A stretch of 64,000 bases of DNA, from assembly GCF_026210795.1 (NCBI RefSeq), contig NC_089429.1:4278001-4342000 (forward strand), read 5' to 3'. This DNA comes from Rhizophagus irregularis. Its lineage: Eukaryota; Glomeromycota; Glomeromycetes; Glomerales; Glomeraceae. The notes under the pieces were generated by a model that saw only the letters and a program-made list of their open reading frames with translations, had not been told where the DNA came from and did not search any database. The translations under genes were made by a program, and so were the position numbers. This document shows, one piece after another, positions 60,110-64,000 of this stretch (its first letter is position 1; each line of letters starts with the position of its first letter).

Positions 60110-61130
60110 TTTTTTCAGTTCTCTTTTTTTTAGGTGTTCAGTGATCTCTTTCTTCAAGACGACGGGTAAGTTTATTTATTTGTTTTGTATTATTTTGATT
60201 TGTTTTATATTAATCTATTTCTTTCTTTTTCTTATGATTAGGTTGGTTTGTTCAAGACGGTCTATAAAGAGGACCATTCAAGAAAAATTAGTAGATATAG
60301 AAGTTACTTTGAAATAGTTGCATAAATCACAAAATATGTAAGTTATCGTTTCAAAAATTAAAAAAAAGATTTTAACTAATGTTTTTTTCTCTTCTACTAG
60401 TCACCCACGTTATCGATAGCATTCAATTATACGTTGATAAGGATTCCTTCTCCCACTGGTATTTTTAACACAGGAAGTCGACTGCAGAGAAGAATATAAG
60501 TGGACGACATTATGGTGGCGTGAAATGATATGAAGATAACGTAGCTGGTGAAACAAATAAACTGATCTGCGTAAGATTGGATTTTATTTTTAGTTTTAAA
60601 AAAAACGTTTGTAGGAAAAAGTTTCTGTATTTGGGATGATTGGTTGAAATGAGAGGATCGATTGGGAAATGAGTGAGTTTCGAAAGTTTCTTCTTTTCTA
60701 ACTTATATATTAAAAACTTTACTTTTTTTTATTCATTTGTAGAACTGAGTTTTATTCCGGATAATAAGAATGGGTAAATTTCGTTACGAACCTTTTTTTT
60801 TCTTTCTTATATAATAGAATATTTTACTAATGTCTCTTTTTTTATTCTTTTGTAGGATCGGATACTTTTTATTCTAAACGATTGTGAATGGGTATTGGGT
60901 AAGTTTCGTAATGTTCATTACGAAACCTTTTATATATATATATATATATAATAGAACATTTACTAATGTCTCTTTTTTTATTTTTTTGTAGAATCGGATA
61001 TTTTTTATTTTGAGTGATTGAGAATGGGTAAGTTTCATTACGGAACGTGTTTTTTTTCTTTTTATAGTATAACTGATAGAAGCATTTTACTAATGTTATT
61101 CTTTATTCTTTGGTAGGATCAGGTTTCATT
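60110..61130 (+). repeat. Intron/micro-exon array VI, about 7 units
   Basis: Units: TTTTTTTAGGTGTTC block, GGTAAGTTT donor and next acceptor. Later units show donor hairpins (GTAAGTTTCGTAATG with CATTACGAAAC) and ATTTTACTAATGTCTCTTTT before TTTTGTAG. Blocks such as GATCGGATACTTTTTATTCT with ATTGTGAATGG repeat three times. Same strand as transposase D upstream. Confidence 0.6.
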
Positions 61131-61139
61131 GTAAAGCAA

Positions 61140-61790
61140 TATATACGTACTTCTTGTTAACATGATGGTTTCTTATTTTTATTTATTTATTTGTTTTTTG
61201 TATGAATGACCTTGAAATGGACTTTGGAGGTAAATAAATCTGAGTGGTTCTTATTTGCATGAAGGCGGTTTTTTAAATTCTTGGACAACTTAAGGTCTTT
61301 CTTTAATGATAGAATTGTGGGTTTATGTTGGGTTAAGAAATACTTTATCAAGAATCGAATAATGATTAATGAAAACAATGTTTTGGGAAGCGTGTTATTT
61401 AATTAATGTCGCATAACTTGCTTAATCTGGTTATTGATATAATTTAATTTTTATTCTCGCCTAATAATTGCTTATTCTAACATAAATTTTCAACGTCAAG
61501 AAAATAAAAGTAAATTCAAATTTTATTTAACATTATGTTGTTTATTTTATTTTACTTTTATTAAAGAAAGGTGGTTTAGAATATGAATACATATTAATGT
61601 GCAATGGAATACTAACACAAACACACTCATATTAAACAATACCATCTTTTACCTTTAGAGAAAAAATGAAATACTTTTATTAATATCATATTTGCTCAGC
61701 GAAGATTTATAAATAGTAACGTGACTAGTAATCACATGTTACGAAAATTAACACACATGATTGGTTGTTTATTATTTTTTTTCCGTTTTA
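61140..61790. other. AT-rich, no supported gene
   Basis: Nothing recognised. Confidence 0.4.
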
Positions 61791-62110
61791 AGGTTTTTGT
61801 TGACGTTTTATATCTTTTTCTTTGTAGGACATTTTTTTCAATACTTTGGCCTGGAAAGTAAAAATCCAGACTCAAGTAAGTTTTATTTTATTTATTGGTT
61901 TTTACTAACTTCGTCCTTATTAGGTTCTTCATTCTTTGGCTTGAAGTAGAAATCCAGACTCAAGTAAGTTTTAATTTTTATGAATTTTTATTTATTTTAT
62001 TTTTTTTATTTTTATTTTCGTTTCTTTAATAATTTTATTCTTTTTTTTTCAGTTCTTTAATTTGAAGAAGTAAAAACCAGATTTGAGTAAGTTTTTGCTT
62101 TTACTTTTAT
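61790..62110 (+). repeat. Intron/micro-exon array VII, 3 units
   Basis: Three units with CTTTGTAGG/TATTAGG/TTTCAG acceptors, blocks ending TAAAAATCCAGACTCAAG or TAGAAATCCAGACTCAAG, and donor GTAAGTTTT. A TACTAAC branch-point-like site precedes the second acceptor. Confidence 0.6.
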
Positions 62111-62379
62111 TTTTATTTTTATCTTTCATAAATTTTTTTATTCACGTTATTTTTAATTTTTTTGGTCTCAGATAACAAAATTGATCATTTCATATTGGTA
62201 ATTCTTAACCTTCCTTAGTGATTAAGGTCTGCTTTTGCTATAGGGGGCGAAGGCTATATATCTTTTCTGAATTTACAAGCTATTGCATATTTACTAGTAA
62301 TATGATAAAAAAAAGTACAATTTCTTTATTATAGTTTTGTGTTTTAACATTAATTATTATATAATTTAGGTATGTACAA

Positions 62380-62830
62380 TAATCTATTAGTATTATTAAA
62401 AATTACAAAAAAATTATATATTATGAAATGTAAGTTTTTTAAATTGCGCCTAATAAAATTACAAAAAACCAAAATAAAATTACAATAAGTTATGTATTAT
62501 AAGGTTACGAAATGTAAAATTTGTAGAGAATTATGCCTAATAAAATTACAAAAAATTATGCATTATAAGATTACGAAATGTAAAATAATTAAAGACTTAC
62601 GCCCTTATAATTTTACGAAAATACTAAAGAATGTAAATATTCAAAATACTACACCTAATAAGATTACAAAATATTACATTTTGCAAGATTACACAATATT
62701 ACAATTTGCAAGATTACATTTTGCAAATCTATATAAAATTACATTTTATAAGATTACAAAAATATTATAATATGTAAACCTTCGTGGGCCTTGTAAGTTT
62801 ATATAAATCTACGATATAAAGGAATTTTAG
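62380..62830 (+). repeat. AATAAAATTACAAAAAATTATG degenerate repeat
   Basis: About 80-bp spaced copies of CCTAATAAAATTACAAAAAA, GCATTATAAGATTACGAAAT and GTAAAAT. No real ORF. Confidence 0.65.
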
Positions 62831-62859
62831 AAGTTTACGCCATATTTAATTTACTGATG

Positions 62860-63876
62860 TATCACTCAATCGTCAGAAATTGTCTTAAAAATATTGCATT
62901 TGCACTCAATTGTCCAAAAATTGTCAAACCATTGTCGCTCAATTGTCTAAAATTGTTAAAATTTTTCTAGCATTTGAAAGTTGAATTTTGGTAAAATGGT
63001 CCATTTTTCCAAAATTTGACAAAAAAAATGCACAATTTACCAGAATTTTCCTGGTAAATTGTGCAACAATGGAAAATTTTTATTTCAAATTTGCAATTTA
63101 CGTATCATTACAAAAAATTCATCACAATTTACATAACATTGGCCTAATATTGCTAAAAATTCACCACAATTTGCACTTCGTTTACATAGCATTAACTAAA
63201 TTCACCACAATTTGCATTACGTTTGCATAAAATTACTAAAAATTTGACTAAATTCACCACAATTTGCACTTCGTTTACATAACATTACTAAAAATTTAAC
63301 TAAATTCACCACAATTTGCATTACGTTTGCATAAAATTACTAAAAATTTAACTAAATTCACCACAATTTTCATTATGTTTACATAACATTACTAAAAATT
63401 TAACTAAATTCACCACAATTTGCATTACGTTTGCATAAAATTACTAAAAATTTGACTAAATTCACCACAATTTGCATTACGTTTGCATAAAATTACTAAA
63501 AATTTGACTAAAATTTACACAATTTACATTATGTTTACATAAAATTACTAAAAATTTGCCTAAAATTCACCACAATTTACATTACATTTGCATAAAATTA
63601 CTAAAAATTTAACTAAATTCACCACAATTTGCACTTCGTTTGCATATCATTACTAAAGATTTGCCTAAAATTTCCCACAATTTAATGATAATTCACTGAA
63701 AAATTTCTCAACATTTGAATTAGGAATTCTGTAGGAATTCCGCCATTTTGACAAAATTTGCCAAATTGTAAGACCTCCATTATCCCAAAATTGTAACACA
63801 ATTTACCCCAATTTACCGGGATAATTCTCAATTTGCCAGAAAAATTCCAGGCAAATTTTGCAACAATGACATCTGT
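62860..63876 (+). repeat. 52-54-bp tandem repeat ending at a CACAGGTC terminus
   Basis: About ten copies (63120-63650) of ACTAAATTCACCACAATTTG with CATTACGTTTGCATAAAATT and ACTAAAAATTT. Outside these lie ATTTGCCAGAAAAATTCC-like words and the terminal TTCGACCTGTG (inward CACAGGTCGAACAGATG). It resembles the left end at 29248. No gene. Confidence 0.75.
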
Positions 63877-64000
63877 TCGACCTGTGTCAGTCGATTTGTG
63901 ATTGATTTTACCAATTTTTACCGTTGGTCAAAAAATATGACGAATCACATGACCAATCGGCAAAAATTATGCTGAAAGCTCTTAACGGTCGAAAGTTTTG
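63877..64000. mobile_element. Start of a further KDZ-type terminus at window edge
   Basis: Ends ...GGTCGAAAGTTTTG, matching the text just inside the 33847 terminus (CCGAAAGTTTTGATTTCG). The final CCAGTG would fall past the window. Confidence 0.4.

Overview
The window looks like a repeat-rich, AT-rich nuclear stretch of a fungal genome. The best match is an arbuscular mycorrhizal fungus of the Rhizophagus/Glomus type. Reasons: GT-AG introns of about 53-93 nt, a Tc1/mariner element, several CACTA-like/KDZ (Plavaka-type) transposases, ubiquitin-like Crinkler (CRN) header fragments, a Uma2-like protein, and multigene-family fragments (an N-terminal coiled coil beginning MSSELGLLRQR). The organism call comes from recall of families, not from a search. 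No rRNA, tRNA or CRISPR array was recognised and no cellular housekeeping gene was found. Nearly every gene is a transposon gene or a damaged member of a lineage-specific family.

Layout. 1-935: truncated Tc1/mariner element. 1.9-11.8 kb: degraded family genes on the minus strand (coiled-coil gene, a two-exon gene, a CRN header, a Uma2-like gene, and an unknown gene split by a 301-bp MITE). 12.4-18.8 kb: KDZ transposase copy A (minus) and its divergent second gene (plus), around a 114-bp tandem repeat. 19.7-20.1 kb: long fold-back element. 20.3-24.4 kb: copy B (plus) with a 173-bp repeat. 24.4-25.3 kb: intron-like array I. 25.7-30.9 kb: unique segment with two family pseudogenes, a second CRN header and AT-rich repeats, flanked by inverted copies of the array. 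30.92-33.85 kb: a non-autonomous CACTGGTC-ended element (TSD CCA) made mostly of array II. 33.85-36.6 kb: array III and a degenerate continuation. 38.27-38.56 kb: MITE with a perfect 8-bp TSD. 39.0-52.7 kb: probable composite element with inverted outer repeats. It holds a multi-exon gene (39.7-48.0 kb) split by the complete KDZ element C (40598-47634, TSD TAA), then arrays IV and V. 54.4-55.3 kb: minisatellite. 55.8-59.2 kb: C2H2-plus-Plavaka transposase D in seven exons, one intron holding a 200-bp MITE. 60.1-62.1 kb: arrays VI and VII. 62.4-63.9 kb: satellite-like repeats ending at another CACAGGTC terminus.

The most unusual feature is a set of at least seven tandem arrays. Each unit reads as a short intron plus a mostly 25-50-nt exon. 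The GTAAG donor and the CTAA-type branch point each sit in their own short hairpin. Different arrays use different stem sequences but keep the same architecture. Four arrays lie downstream of, and on the same strand as, a transposon or family gene.

A second theme is decay by point nonsense mutations in otherwise open frames, mostly CGN/CAA/TGG to stop, so the genes look recently silenced rather than shredded.
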